A DNA stretch of 64,000 nt. Origin: Alloyangia pacifica (GTDB lineage Bacteria; Pseudomonadota; Alphaproteobacteria; Rhodobacterales; Rhodobacteraceae). A program made the position numbers and the translations under genes. Within the stretch, counting starts at the first letter, position 1. Each line of letters opens with the position of its first letter. The notes beneath the pieces were generated by a model. The model did not search any database, was not told the DNA's origin, and was given only the letters and a program-made list of their open reading frames with translations. The stretch is taken from positions 1-64,000 of the forward strand of contig NZ_JAIVKX010000019.1 of NCBI RefSeq assembly GCF_020524285.1, given 5' to 3'. This document shows positions 1 through 9,519 of this stretch, piece after piece.

Positions 1-1659
1 CGAAACCGCCGGCGTGGTGTCGCAGATATTGAGGGGCCGCTGAAGCGGGTTCATGAACGCGTACGTGAGAGCGACCTGCCGCTGTATCAAAAGAACGGCT
101 GCGGATCGTTTCTCGTCTTCCTCTTTGATCGGCGGATCGAGCCGCGCCAGATCACGACAGAGACGCTACGGGACTATTACGAATATCGTCTCGAGAGCTC
201 CTGTAAAGGTGAGGCAAAATCCCGCCGTCATGTGAAGGAAATGGCAACGCTCGTGACGACCTTGGCCGCGCGCCAAGACTTCGCGGATTGCGGGTTTGTC
301 GCGGTATCGCATCCCTTTATGGACGCCCGTGACCGGTATGGCGTATCCGATGGTGCCCTCGTTTCGCTCTTGCAGGAGTTCGACGATCGGGTTGCCCCAT
401 GGGCCCTGGGTCAAATGTCGAACCAAGGTGAGCTGCTGAGTGTCTTTCTTGAGAGACTTGATGCCCACGCCGGCGCGGCCGTGACTGGGAAGAAGGCCCT
501 TCTGCGCAGGAATGGAAGGCATCGAACGCCGCAGGAAAAGTCTGAGCACAATGAGACACTGCTTCGGCAGGGATACCTGCCAGCGGATAGGCGCTGGTCA
601 CAAGCCACGCTGAGAACGCGGCGCGGATACGTGGTCGCTGCGGCTAAGGCATTGATGTCGGACAGCGGCTATCTGATTGAGAGCATCCACGAGTTGACGG
701 ACCCTGAGGTCGTTGGCGGCATCGCGGATGCCCTCAGCGATGCGAACGCTGGAAACCCGTTTCATAGCGACTACGTTGCGTCGGTGTTGAAAGCGATCCG
801 CAAAATTGCGGTCGGTTATTGCACGCGGCCTGCCGAGGAAATTCGCGAACTCGCTGAACTCATCCAAGAGTTTGAGACCGGGCACAAGGGCGTCGCCGCG
901 CGGAACAAGGCAAAGCTTCAAGCATTTACCAAAGCCCGCATCCTGAGATTTCTCGGAACATCCGACGAAATCATCTCGGACGTGAATGGCCGGGCGGAGG
1001 TAGCAAAGCAGCGGCTTCGCAAGGCGGGACACAGCACCCTAAACTTGGCAGATGTTTACGACGCGGAGATGATCAGGGACGTGATGGCAGCCGTTGCGCA
1101 CGACATCCTGATTGCACGCGCGCCAAGGACGGAAAACGTCGTCGGAATTCGGCTCGACTGGATCCGCTGGACAGGAGCATGCGCGCGGATCGTCGTCCCC
1201 GCAGCTGAGGTGAAGATGCGCTCTGCCGAGGATCGGGACCTGGTGATCCCGCTCACTGAGACGGCGAGTAAGCGGATGGGCCTGTTCGTTGATCGGCTGC
1301 GTCCGCTTGCGCTTCAGGCGGGAGATGCTCGCAATCCGTACCTGTTTCCCGCTCAGCGCTATTCAGGGAACAACGAGAGCGGAAGGTACGGTGGCTTGTT
1401 GCAGCGGCTAAGCCGGCGGGTCTCAAGGGTAACGGGAGTGCCGATCAATCCTCATCTCTATCGCCATCTCATCGGCTGGATCTGGCTGAAAGACAATCCC
1501 GACAAGCTTCCAGCGGTCCAGAAGTTACTGGGCCACAAATGGTTGCAGACGACGCTCGATTACTACGCGGAGATCGATGAAGATCTCGCACTTGATCAAT
1601 GGCAGGAATACATCAATGAAACAAGGCGGTCGGGGGAGTGGGGACGACGACGTGCGTGA
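1..1659 (+). CDS. tyrosine recombinase/integrase, 5' end cut by window edge
   Basis: The reading frame is open from base 1 with no stop, so the gene begins left of the window; 552 residues are visible. The C-terminal part is a tyrosine recombinase catalytic domain. It has an HxxR box in NPHLYRHLIGW, then LLGHKWLQTTLDYYAE, which carries the second histidine and the nucleophilic tyrosine. The visible N-terminal part is helical and charged (LRDYYEYRLESSCKGEAKSR) and fits a core-binding/SAM-like domain. Such enzymes cut and rejoin DNA through a 3'-phosphotyrosine link. The next recombinase gene starts inside its 3' end, so the two are translationally coupled. This arrangement is known from multi-recombinase elements (RIT, GInt or Tn554-like). 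Which family applies cannot be decided without the upstream gene. Confidence 0.9.
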   Translation, partial: RNRRRGVADIEGPLKRVHERVRESDLPLYQKNGCGSFLVFLFDRRIEPRQITTETLRDYYEYRLESSCKGEAKSRRHVKEMATLVTTLAARQDFADCGFVAVSHPFMDARDRYGVSDGALVSLLQEFDDRVAPWALGQMSNQGELLSVFLERLDAHAGAAVTGKKALLRRNGRHRTPQEKSEHNETLLRQGYLPADRRWSQATLRTRRGYVVAAAKALMSDSGYLIESIHELTDPEVVGGIADALSDANAGNPFHSDYVASVLKAIRKIAVGYCTRPAEEIRELAELIQEFETGHKGVAARNKAKLQAFTKARILRFLGTSDEIISDVNGRAEVAKQRLRKAGHSTLNLADVYDAEMIRDVMAAVAHDILIARAPRTENVVGIRLDWIRWTGACARIVVPAAEVKMRSAEDRDLVIPLTETASKRMGLFVDRLRPLALQAGDARNPYLFPAQRYSGNNESGRYGGLLQRLSRRVSRVTGVPINPHLYRHLIGWIWLKDNPDKLPAVQKLLGHKWLQTTLDYYAEIDEDLALDQWQEYINETRRSGEWGRRRA

Positions 1660-3007
1660 ACTCTTGGGCTGTGGCGAATTGGCAGAGACTCCGGGCAGCG
1701 CGGCGCGCGCCGCGCTGAAGGCATTTCTGGCGTTTCGCGAGGATGGCGCGCGCGTACCAACAAGGATGGAAGCCAGAGCATACCTCGAGGCTCTGGTGGC
1801 CGGAAAGGGCAGGGCGACCGCATATGCGGAGTTCGCTTGGCTCCAGATCGCCGCGGCTCATGCTTGGGGTGCTTCCGACACATCCTTTTTTGCGACGGTT
1901 TTGAGGCAGTTTCGGGTGGGTGAAAAGGGTGTGCGCCTCTCGCAATGGGATCGTGCCGAGGTCGCCATAGCGGCATTGCCGGAGGAGTGGAGGTCGCAAT
2001 TCAGCGGCGTGCTTGTGCATTCGCGTGACCACCGCCGGCGGCGGCGTGGGGCCGTCACTTGGAGTGCAAGCCATATAACGGCGGTCTCTCGCGCACTTGC
2101 ACGATGGCATCGCCATTGTGTGCTGGCTGGACATGACTTGGAGCCGTCAGGCCAAGGATTTCAGAAATTTGCGGAGGTTCTTGTCGCCGAGGAGGTTTCG
2201 GCAAGGTCGATCCACAGCTACTTGCAGCGGGTCTACTCGGGATATTCCACTGTGATTGCTCCTGGCTTTCAGGCACCGGGGTGCGCCTTCATGATCAGAG
2301 AGTATCGGATTGCTGCGGCCAGTACGGTTGCTGTGACCAAGACAGGCCGGATTGCCGCGAGGGACCTCTATGCTCTGGGCTTCGAACTGACGGAGGAAGC
2401 CCGAGCTGCGTCGGTTCGGGGTCTGTGCGCCGCGCTGACGTTTCGCGATGGGGTGATGATCGCGCTGGCTGTCGCGCTCCCGCAGCGAGCTCGGGCGCTG
2501 TCAGCTTTTGAACTGGATGCAACCATCAAACTTGATGAGTTTCCATCGATCTCGATCAATCTCCCAGGGGCGGTCCTCAAACTGCCCGAGGCTCAAAAGC
2601 GACGGGAGAGCTACACGAAGACGATCCAGAACCCGGACCTGTGGGAGGCGCTCTCTGAGTACCTGTCTGAATACCGGCCGATCTTTGATGACGGCCGTGC
2701 GCTCTTCCCGTCGAAGATCGCGCCGGGACAGGGCCTCTCTGAGGCGCAAATCGGACGTCATATCGGAGATGTCACCCTTCGCAGGTTCGGGGTGCGGATT
2801 TCGGTTCATCGCTTCCGCGACAGCGTTGCAACTGAAGCTGCGGAAGAGATGGAGAGAGGAGGTGTACTGACGTCAGCTCTCCTCGGACACCGTGATCTGC
2901 GGACGACGCAGCGCCACTACGACCATTCGGAAGGGGTGCGGATCGCGCGCGAGTTTGCGGATCTGGCCGCGGCCATGAAGGGCACGAACGTCGATCTTGT
3001 CTTGTGA
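1616..3007 (+). CDS. tyrosine recombinase/integrase (second of an overlapping set)
   Basis: A 463-residue protein if translation starts at the ATG at 1616, which has AGGA about 8 nt upstream. An ATG at 1577 and a GTG at 1652 are also in frame. The catalytic residues are visible: an arginine in ALPQRARALSAFELD, HxxR in ISVHRFRDSVATEA, then LLGHRDLRTTQRHYDHSE with the second histidine and the tyrosine. It overlaps the upstream recombinase gene by about 44 nt, so the pair is probably one operon and may act together on one element. A compound palindrome lies about 60 bp past its stop and could be the element end. The recombinase call is firm; the element type is inferred. Confidence 0.9.
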   Translation: MKQGGRGSGDDDVRELLGCGELAETPGSAARAALKAFLAFREDGARVPTRMEARAYLEALVAGKGRATAYAEFAWLQIAAAHAWGASDTSFFATVLRQFRVGEKGVRLSQWDRAEVAIAALPEEWRSQFSGVLVHSRDHRRRRRGAVTWSASHITAVSRALARWHRHCVLAGHDLEPSGQGFQKFAEVLVAEEVSARSIHSYLQRVYSGYSTVIAPGFQAPGCAFMIREYRIAAASTVAVTKTGRIAARDLYALGFELTEEARAASVRGLCAALTFRDGVMIALAVALPQRARALSAFELDATIKLDEFPSISINLPGAVLKLPEAQKRRESYTKTIQNPDLWEALSEYLSEYRPIFDDGRALFPSKIAPGQGLSEAQIGRHIGDVTLRRFGVRISVHRFRDSVATEAAEEMERGGVLTSALLGHRDLRTTQRHYDHSEGVRIAREFADLAAAMKGTNVDLVL

Positions 3008-3063
3008 TCCGGTGGCTCGCGCTTCTCCGCAAGCTGCTCTATTTTCCGGTAATTCCGAATGTG

Positions 3064-3116
3064 GTTGAGAAGGGTAGATGATCACCCGCACGGGGTGATG
3101 GGATACCCTTTTCAAC
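3064..3116. repeat. compound palindrome after the recombinase pair
   Basis: Outer arms gttgagaagggta (3064-3076) and tacccttttcaac (3104-3116) are complementary with one mismatch. Inside them atcaccc (3081-3087) and gggtgat (3093-3099) form a second perfect inverted repeat. There is no T-tract, so it is not a classic terminator. Its position just past the recombinase operon fits a recombinase binding site or element end. The remaining sequence from 3008 to about 3310 shows no convincing gene. Confidence 0.6.
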
Positions 3117-3322
3117 TTATTCCACACTCCGCTGCACCTACCTTTGGTCGCTGTTTCCTGAGCCGAGGAGTTATAACTATTGTATGGGAGTGATACTCTG
3201 GCTGAAAAAGTGCGGTGGAGTTGCCATGTCTTTCTCTCCAGGAGACTAAGTGGGCGATCGAGTTTGACATCATATGGTTCAAGAATCTTATTCGGTAAAT
3301 GAAGTGGTGGAGGATGATCACT

Positions 3323-3556
3323 ATGCCTCCCGAAATGCTGCGCACTGGTAGCGTCTTTCTTTCGATATACAGGTGGATCCGGTATCCTGGCCACCACCTC
3401 ATGGTAGAGAATCCCAAGAACGCCAGCGACGAGATCGAGGAGGTCTTGGACCGAACGTTCGAGCCTATGAAACACGACCTCCGCGACCGCTCGCCGGCAC
3501 ACTACCAGGCTGTTCTCAGACCTAACAATTGGCGAGATGAACCAGAGGAGAGATAG
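3323..3556 (+). CDS. small hypothetical protein
   Basis: A 77-residue frame starting at an ATG with GGAGG about 8 nt upstream (3309-3313). It is charged and has no recognised domain. It follows the two recombinases and the palindrome. Multi-recombinase islands of the GInt type carry a small fourth gene near their recombinases, so it could be such an accessory, but nothing in the sequence shows it. A further short frame follows to 3749 but runs into the antisense end of the SNF2 gene and is not listed. Confidence 0.3.
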   Translation: MPPEMLRTGSVFLSIYRWIRYPGHHLMVENPKNASDEIEEVLDRTFEPMKHDLRDRSPAHYQAVLRPNNWRDEPEER

Positions 3557-3690
3557 GGAACGAAGGGTTCTCGATGACTTGGCTCGCCTTTACGGTCGTC
3601 ACGGCCTTGCGGTGCGCAAGCATAACATCAGGACTTTGATTGAACAGCCGCAGGTAAGGACTGCTTTCCGCCGCTGCTTCGGGCAGAATT

Positions 3691-6477
3691 TCAGTTCCCG
3701 AGGTGGGCGGGCGGCAGCACTCTCACCAAGATGGCGAAGGTCTCTGTAGCCGAGTAGTTGGCGAGGCCCGAAAGCTGGTCCTCAAGGTTCCTCAACCGAT
3801 CCGTCATTCCTTCAATTCGCGTCGTCATGCGGCGCTGCTCGGCGGCGATTTGCCCTTCAGTCATCTGGATTTGTTGCTGGTCTTGGATATTACGTGAACG
3901 CAAATGCTCGATGCTCATCTGCTTCCATCGAACATAGGTTTCGGTTTCATAATTTAAGATCTGGTGCCTGTCTGAGAAGGCGACCCGCGCTTCTTCCCGC
4001 GATTCTGCAAGCCGAAGACGCTCTTCCTGGATAATCTCCCGCTCCAGCTCTTTTACAAACTTCTGAGCTTCGCGGAAGGGCGAAATCGTCCTTTGTATCT
4101 GGCGGTTAGTAGTCGGGGTGCAGTCTCCGCTTAGCAGGGCTCGGATGATCTTGGCGGTGCCGACATGGGTCACCCCATCATCGGAGATCACGAGGCTGCG
4201 CGTCCGTACCCAGTCGGGAAAAAGGATGGAAATCCACCGGCGGTCTGAAAGGCGTCCTATTCGCACGGCTGGAGCATCGTTGTCGCGCGCTTTGAGCTTT
4301 TTTTCTTTCAGCAATGAGGGCCGACAGGCGCTACGAACGAGTAGTAGTGTTTTCCCGGCCAGATCTGTAGTCAGGCTTTCGTCAGACAGGTGGACGCCAA
4401 CTGGGATCGGCGAAAACATCCCGGCTTTCGAAGAAATATATGCCTGAGAAACCAAGTCATCGTGTAATTCGTCTCCGGTCGAAAAGAAGCGCGCCCGTTT
4501 TCCGAGGCGATCCTTTGGCAGGAGAACATCCTTTCTTGGTGACTTCCCAAGTTGATCCCGGCGCCAGCGGAAAACTTCAGACTCGTGTGTCGTCATCGCG
4601 CCGAGAGTGTAGGGGCAATTCTCTAACTGTGGCGGCAAAGACAGTGTTGCGACGGGCTCGCCATCGTTTGCTTTGGGAAAGCCGCCTTTCAGGGCGCCAC
4701 TGATATGCAACAGGCGCAACCAATCCTTTCCGACACATTCCGATGCGAGAATGTTGTCGACGATCTTTCTTATCTCATCAGGATTATCGGGCTGAAGCGA
4801 AGTGATGCTGTCTCCAGATTGATTTAGGCCGAAGGAAAGTTCGTTTTTCAGCTCGGAGGCAGCCTGTCTGAAGTTAGCTTTACCGGCTGCAGCCTCGGTG
4901 ATGATCCTGTCAATACGTTGGGACAAGGCTTCGTCGAGGTAAGGTAGCGGGTGTTCGAATACGTTGAGGAGGTCGAGGGCCTCGAGAACTCTCTCATCAG
5001 CCGAGCCGGCGACAACCATTCGCCAAATGCCGATCGTGCCAACGGTCCTGTCTTTCATATATGCGCTGAGCCCGCCGGAACGCAGGCGGTCAAGGCGGCC
5101 GATGAGCTGATCGATACGCGAGGCCTGCCATGGCAGGTTGTAGAAGATCATGTCGACGGCGAAGTTATGCAGGTTGAGGCCTGCTTCAACAAACTCCTCC
5201 ATGATCAGGACCGTGGCTTGGCTCTGAACGGCACCCACGACATCCACCAGATCTGTGTTGTGGCGGCCACGCATGGTTGCAATGCCGTCGTCAGAGAGGT
5301 GCGGAAACATTTCTGACAGACGCCGTTCCAGCATGTCCACGGTGGGCGTGTCACCGGCGACGACGATAATGCGCCGCTTTGGATCTTTGTGCCAGTAGCC
5401 GAGCAGCACGTCGCACAGGTCGTCGAACAGCGCGTTTCCGGGGCTGCGCGACAGGATGCTTTCCACCTCGTCACGCAGCTCCGGATGCACCGAGAAGGTT
5501 CGGTGGTGCAGCACGGCGCGCAGGCTTGGTCCAGCCCGGAACATCTGACGGCACTGGGACCAGGGCGCTGACTCTATCTCGGTGTTCCGGCCGTCGCGGC
5601 AGGCCGCATTTTGCAGCATAATCTTCGGCATCTCGGCATCAGAGGGCGCGGTTCGGACCGTGTACACTTTTCGTGTCGGCGCAATGCCTGGCCACTGGCT
5701 CCTGGTCTGACGGAGGATACGGCGATCCGCTGCGAAGGCTGCCCTGTAGGCCGCGGCGGAGAGCGTGCCGTCCGTCACGCGCGCCTGTGCCGCAGCAGCC
5801 TCTTCGGCAAGGAATTCGAGGGGCTCGCGCCCGAGAAGATTGGCTATTGCGGAGCGTTCTGGTTCGATCGCACCAATGACAGCCCGCGCCCATGCAGGAT
5901 TGCCCAGCCGTGGCGTTGCTGTCAGCAGCAGGACGTGTCTGAACCGTGGAGAGTCGCCGCGCTCACGGCACATGCTGGAAAGGAAAGCTGCATCCTCGAG
6001 ATTCATGGCGTGGATTTCGTCCACGATGAGCATGTCATAGTCTTCCGGCGAGGGGCGTGCCGGTTGCCTGCGAACCATGTCAGCCTTGATCAGGTGGACA
6101 TAGCCTTCCCCATCGGGATGCTCCTGTTCTTCATCTGCGTCTGTCAGGATGCGGGCCAATATGTGTCCACGCGCCGAAAGCTCGACCTGCCACTGATAGC
6201 AGATGCGTTCGGGCGCAACGATTGCGACCCGCAAAGACGGGTCACGCCTGCGCAGGATATTGAGGATCATCAAGGCCTGCACCGTTTTGCCCATGCCAAC
6301 TTCATCAGCGAGTAAGTGACGGATTTCCGTGTCGGCAAGGATGCGGCGAAGGTTTGCGATCTGATGGGGGTACGGGTCGGCTGCGACGCCGAGGGCTCCA
6401 CCCATCTCCCAAGATTCCGCTGCGACGAGGCGTTCGAGCGCATGAAAACCGGATTGGGTGAGGTGAAAGGTATTCAT
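3691..6477 (-). CDS. SNF2/RapA-like ATPase, DrmD-like
   Basis: A 928-residue superfamily 2 ATPase. Walker A is LLADEVGMGKTVQA (residues about 55-68) and the DEAH-box equivalent is IVDEIHAMN (about 145). A C-terminal helicase lobe ends in QLIGRLDRLRSGG (motif VI). The last 80 residues look coiled-coil. SNF2 proteins translocate on double-stranded DNA without classic unwinding. DrmD of class 1 DISARM is a SNF2/RapA-like protein of similar size, which is why I name it. The start at 6477 gives an ATGA overlap with the stop of the upstream 979-codon gene; a longer in-frame extension to 6579 would run inside that gene and is rejected. It forms a two-gene leftward operon, divergent from uvrD-like, drmA and drmB. 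Confidence 0.85.
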   Translation of the reverse strand: MNTFHLTQSGFHALERLVAAESWEMGGALGVAADPYPHQIANLRRILADTEIRHLLADEVGMGKTVQALMILNILRRRDPSLRVAIVAPERICYQWQVELSARGHILARILTDADEEQEHPDGEGYVHLIKADMVRRQPARPSPEDYDMLIVDEIHAMNLEDAAFLSSMCRERGDSPRFRHVLLLTATPRLGNPAWARAVIGAIEPERSAIANLLGREPLEFLAEEAAAAQARVTDGTLSAAAYRAAFAADRRILRQTRSQWPGIAPTRKVYTVRTAPSDAEMPKIMLQNAACRDGRNTEIESAPWSQCRQMFRAGPSLRAVLHHRTFSVHPELRDEVESILSRSPGNALFDDLCDVLLGYWHKDPKRRIIVVAGDTPTVDMLERRLSEMFPHLSDDGIATMRGRHNTDLVDVVGAVQSQATVLIMEEFVEAGLNLHNFAVDMIFYNLPWQASRIDQLIGRLDRLRSGGLSAYMKDRTVGTIGIWRMVVAGSADERVLEALDLLNVFEHPLPYLDEALSQRIDRIITEAAAGKANFRQAASELKNELSFGLNQSGDSITSLQPDNPDEIRKIVDNILASECVGKDWLRLLHISGALKGGFPKANDGEPVATLSLPPQLENCPYTLGAMTTHESEVFRWRRDQLGKSPRKDVLLPKDRLGKRARFFSTGDELHDDLVSQAYISSKAGMFSPIPVGVHLSDESLTTDLAGKTLLLVRSACRPSLLKEKKLKARDNDAPAVRIGRLSDRRWISILFPDWVRTRSLVISDDGVTHVGTAKIIRALLSGDCTPTTNRQIQRTISPFREAQKFVKELEREIIQEERLRLAESREEARVAFSDRHQILNYETETYVRWKQMSIEHLRSRNIQDQQQIQMTEGQIAAEQRRMTTRIEGMTDRLRNLEDQLSGLANYSATETFAILVRVLPPAHLGN

Positions 6478-9413
6478 GAAAGGCCAACATTTGTCGTCGC
6501 ACGATAGCGCAGGGCAACATACCGGACGGCACGTGCGGTAAAACGGTCCGCGCCGAAGCGAAGCAGTCTGCCTCGCCATTCAGGATCATCCATCACCCGT
6601 TCCGGGGCGAGGAAAAGTGACAGCAAGGCGCGCAGGTCGGCGGGCGTGATCCAGCGTCCACTTCGGGACTGAAGATCGACATGGCTGGACACGAGGGCGG
6701 CAATCAGGTCGTCTTGGTGACTGGATTCGTATGACAGACGTTCGAGGGTTTGCGCGCGCTGCGAGGGCAGCACAAGTGCGGACAGCTCGGGCAGGCGGGC
6801 CGCCTCACGGGCGCGCGCCACGGTTCTCTGCCAACCACCATCAGCGTTGCCAGCATCGAATTCGAGCTCAGCAGAGCCTTTGGACATAGCTTTCTCAGAA
6901 AGATGCTCCCACGCATCGAGAACGGCATCGTCCATTTCCGGCCACATCTCTCCGCCGGGAATGACGATTAGATCTGGTGCGGGTAATATTCGGCGGAAGC
7001 AGTCCTCAAGATAGCCGGAGAGTGCGTACTTCTGATCGTCATTCAGCGGCGAGAAGGCTGTGGTGTCACAGACAAGGCCGACCTTCATGGCTTCGGTGAC
7101 CAGCCGTCGGTGAAAGCCCGTCCCAAGTCCGCGACAGGCCTTTTCCGTCTTCATCCAGAGATCGCCGCAGAGTGCGGCGACAAGCCGATCCTCAAGCTTT
7201 CGGCGAACGCTGGAGCGGAGGCCTTCACCCATTACGGTTCCAGCCGAGGCGAGGCTCCAGCTGAGATAAGCTTCAATGCCTTCAGTTAGGCCGCGTGCAT
7301 CTCCTTGAGTGTCCGCTATACGATGAATTTGTTCTGCTGCGGCGTGGGGGATACTGTCAAGTGCCGCGCCAGCTTCAGGTTCTACCATAATGCAACTGCG
7401 TAAGGCCCCATCACCTCTACCTGTGGGACGGAGGAGTACATATCCCGAAGACAGTGCGACAGACGACTTTTCGGTCGGCACAAACGCCGCGCACGAGGTC
7501 AAGGGATCGCAGAACAGTGACGCCAGCGCCCCTTGCCCTTCGGCGGTCCATTCTCCGCTTCGACGATCGTATTTCCACTCTGGCTCCGGAGCTGCCAGTG
7601 CCCAGGATTGGGTGTCCAGCCCGTTTGCGCAGACCTGCAGACGAGCGTGCATGCCGCCCCCGGTCCAAAGACGGGCTGCGGACCGGATATCGGCAAATTC
7701 CGGGCTGTCGAATGCGATCCTCAGTGGCGAACTCGGCGCGCGGATTCGCGCGGCGCTGGTCTGGCCGTCACTGGAACTCAACGTGATGTCGAGGTCCACA
7801 TCATGCAGAGTGATCGGGGTCGACAGATGCAGCGCGCCGGCGCCGCGCGCAATTTCTGCGAGGCCGACTTCATCTGGCTGGAGGGACAGGCGTACGGGGG
7901 CAGGCGGTTCAATGTCACGAAAAACGAGGTCGATCGGCGCAACCTTAGAGGTGTCGAGCGGCGACAGTGTCCAGATCCCCTCGGTCATCGGCAACTGGTG
8001 CCATCGGCCGTCGGGAAGACGGAACTCGATGCTTTCCGACTGGTCGAGGCGCTCTGCAGAGATTGTAACCGGTGTCCTCGGACGCGCGCTAACCGGCCGT
8101 CCCGAAGCCTGAGACACGGTGGCACCATCATGGCGAAGGGTCAGGCCACCGAGGAAGTCGACGAAGGGTTCCGCTTCGACATGGATCCCATGCTGGGACA
8201 AGACGGTATCCCCCTCCGGCGTTCCGCTTGTAAAATGGTAGAGTCCGTCTCCCCACTCATCAGGGTTCAGCCCTTCCAGTTTCAACACATAAAAGGAAAC
8301 TCCCGGAGTCACTTTATCAGTAGGTCGGAGTTGCGTCTGATAGCCGTCGTCGCCCTCGTCTCGAAAGAGCAGCCCCGCCGCGGGAATGATGACAGCTTCC
8401 AGCCAGGCGGGGGCGTTGATCAGGCTGACCATCGGGCGAGGGACTGCTCCGATCGGACGTCCTACAAAGACTGCATCGCCACATAGGAAACGCTCGAGCG
8501 TCGTGGATCGCGCACCGACGGTAACCGTCAAATTCGACAGCGGGGCATCGACTTCTGCCCTAACGGCCTCGAGTTCGGCGGGGGTGAGGCTCGGGCCTCT
8601 CACCGCCAAGCCTATGGCTTCGGCATCATCAAGTAGAAGCTCATAAGTCGCCCTCGGAAGACTCTCCACCCCCTGATGCTGCGCAAGTCGTCTTGCCTTG
8701 ATGACACGTTCGAGGCGCCGGACCTCACTTTCGGAGCGCAAGTCCAAGGTGAGCCGCTGGAGGAAACTGGGTTCTATGCCCAAGTCGCCTGTCCGTCCTG
8801 AGACGAGATGGCCGATGACCGCCAGCGCAAGGTCGTCATCCTGCAGCCAAGACTCCAGCCTTCGCGAACCGAAACCCCGGGCGAGTTCCCGCAGGCTCGG
8901 TAGCGTGGCGCGGGTTACACTGAGATTGCGAGTCTGGCTTAGGAACTCTCTGACGAGACGTGCCAAGGGGCCATGGATCTCGCGAGGGACCATGGCATTG
9001 CGGATGGGCCATGCAATATGTGGAAAGGCTGAAGACCATCCATCGTCGAGAGGTCTCGCGGTCCCAAACTGTCTGGCGCAATCCCGGAACAGGTCAGAGA
9101 TTCCGCTTCGTTGTGGAATTGGAATATCGACCTTGAGTGCTGACTCAACCAATGGCCAAAAGTCAGTCCCTGTCCCCCTATATTCATAGCCGACTTCGGT
9201 CACGATTACGGAAAGCGATAGGACGAAGTCCTGCCATGCCCGCTTGGCAAATTGGTACAAACCAGCTCTATGGCTGACAAGGTATAGCAATTGCTCGATT
9301 TCGTCGCGAGCGAGCCCATGTTCGATCAGGTAGATGGATCCGCCATCCCGTTGCCGGGAAAGGTCAGAAAAAGTCTGCGCCAGCAGATTTTCACTTGCAA
9401 ACAACTCATTCAT
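6474..9413 (-). CDS. large unrecognised protein of the defence island
   Basis: A 979-residue protein I do not recognise. No Walker A, nuclease motif, signal peptide or membrane span is visible. The N-terminal 170 residues are helical and aromatic-rich (GYEYRGTGTDFWPLVE; HIAWPIRNAMVPREIHGP). The middle (about 400-680) is rich in beta-branched and proline residues, as in beta-sandwich modules. The C-terminal third is helical. It is translationally coupled (ATGA) to the SNF2 gene and starts only about 106 bp from the divergent helicase operon, so it probably works with those proteins. Large accessory proteins of unknown fold are common in DISARM-like and Dpd-like loci, but I cannot assign it to any named one. 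Confidence 0.8.
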   Translation of the reverse strand: MNELFASENLLAQTFSDLSRQRDGGSIYLIEHGLARDEIEQLLYLVSHRAGLYQFAKRAWQDFVLSLSVIVTEVGYEYRGTGTDFWPLVESALKVDIPIPQRSGISDLFRDCARQFGTARPLDDGWSSAFPHIAWPIRNAMVPREIHGPLARLVREFLSQTRNLSVTRATLPSLRELARGFGSRRLESWLQDDDLALAVIGHLVSGRTGDLGIEPSFLQRLTLDLRSESEVRRLERVIKARRLAQHQGVESLPRATYELLLDDAEAIGLAVRGPSLTPAELEAVRAEVDAPLSNLTVTVGARSTTLERFLCGDAVFVGRPIGAVPRPMVSLINAPAWLEAVIIPAAGLLFRDEGDDGYQTQLRPTDKVTPGVSFYVLKLEGLNPDEWGDGLYHFTSGTPEGDTVLSQHGIHVEAEPFVDFLGGLTLRHDGATVSQASGRPVSARPRTPVTISAERLDQSESIEFRLPDGRWHQLPMTEGIWTLSPLDTSKVAPIDLVFRDIEPPAPVRLSLQPDEVGLAEIARGAGALHLSTPITLHDVDLDITLSSSDGQTSAARIRAPSSPLRIAFDSPEFADIRSAARLWTGGGMHARLQVCANGLDTQSWALAAPEPEWKYDRRSGEWTAEGQGALASLFCDPLTSCAAFVPTEKSSVALSSGYVLLRPTGRGDGALRSCIMVEPEAGAALDSIPHAAAEQIHRIADTQGDARGLTEGIEAYLSWSLASAGTVMGEGLRSSVRRKLEDRLVAALCGDLWMKTEKACRGLGTGFHRRLVTEAMKVGLVCDTTAFSPLNDDQKYALSGYLEDCFRRILPAPDLIVIPGGEMWPEMDDAVLDAWEHLSEKAMSKGSAELEFDAGNADGGWQRTVARAREAARLPELSALVLPSQRAQTLERLSYESSHQDDLIAALVSSHVDLQSRSGRWITPADLRALLSLFLAPERVMDDPEWRGRLLRFGADRFTARAVRYVALRYRATTNVGLS

Positions 9414-9519
9414 CTTTTCATTTCGTCACGCAGGCGCCAGTAATGGTGCTACATGCTTGAAGCGGTTCGCGGTGATTTTCAATAGGCATGTTATTACTTT
9501 GGGTCGAGTACAACGCGGA
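9414..9519. promoter_or_regulatory. divergent intergenic region between the two defence operons
   Basis: A gap of 106 bp separates the start of the leftward 979-aa gene from the likely start of the rightward helicase gene. Both promoters must lie here or in the flanking coding sequence. The segment is less GC-rich than its neighbours. TTGAAG near 9459 and AT-rich hexamers near 9480-9497 are possible promoter elements, but no strong consensus is seen. Confidence 0.4.

Noticed and set aside
2873-3502. Long open frame (209 codons) on the minus strand
   Set aside because: It overlaps the end of the recombinase gene in antisense, has no recognisable domain or ribosome site, and crosses the palindrome.
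3537-3749. A 70-codon frame after the small hypothetical gene
   Set aside because: It runs into the antisense end of the SNF2 gene, has no ribosome site and no recognisable domain.
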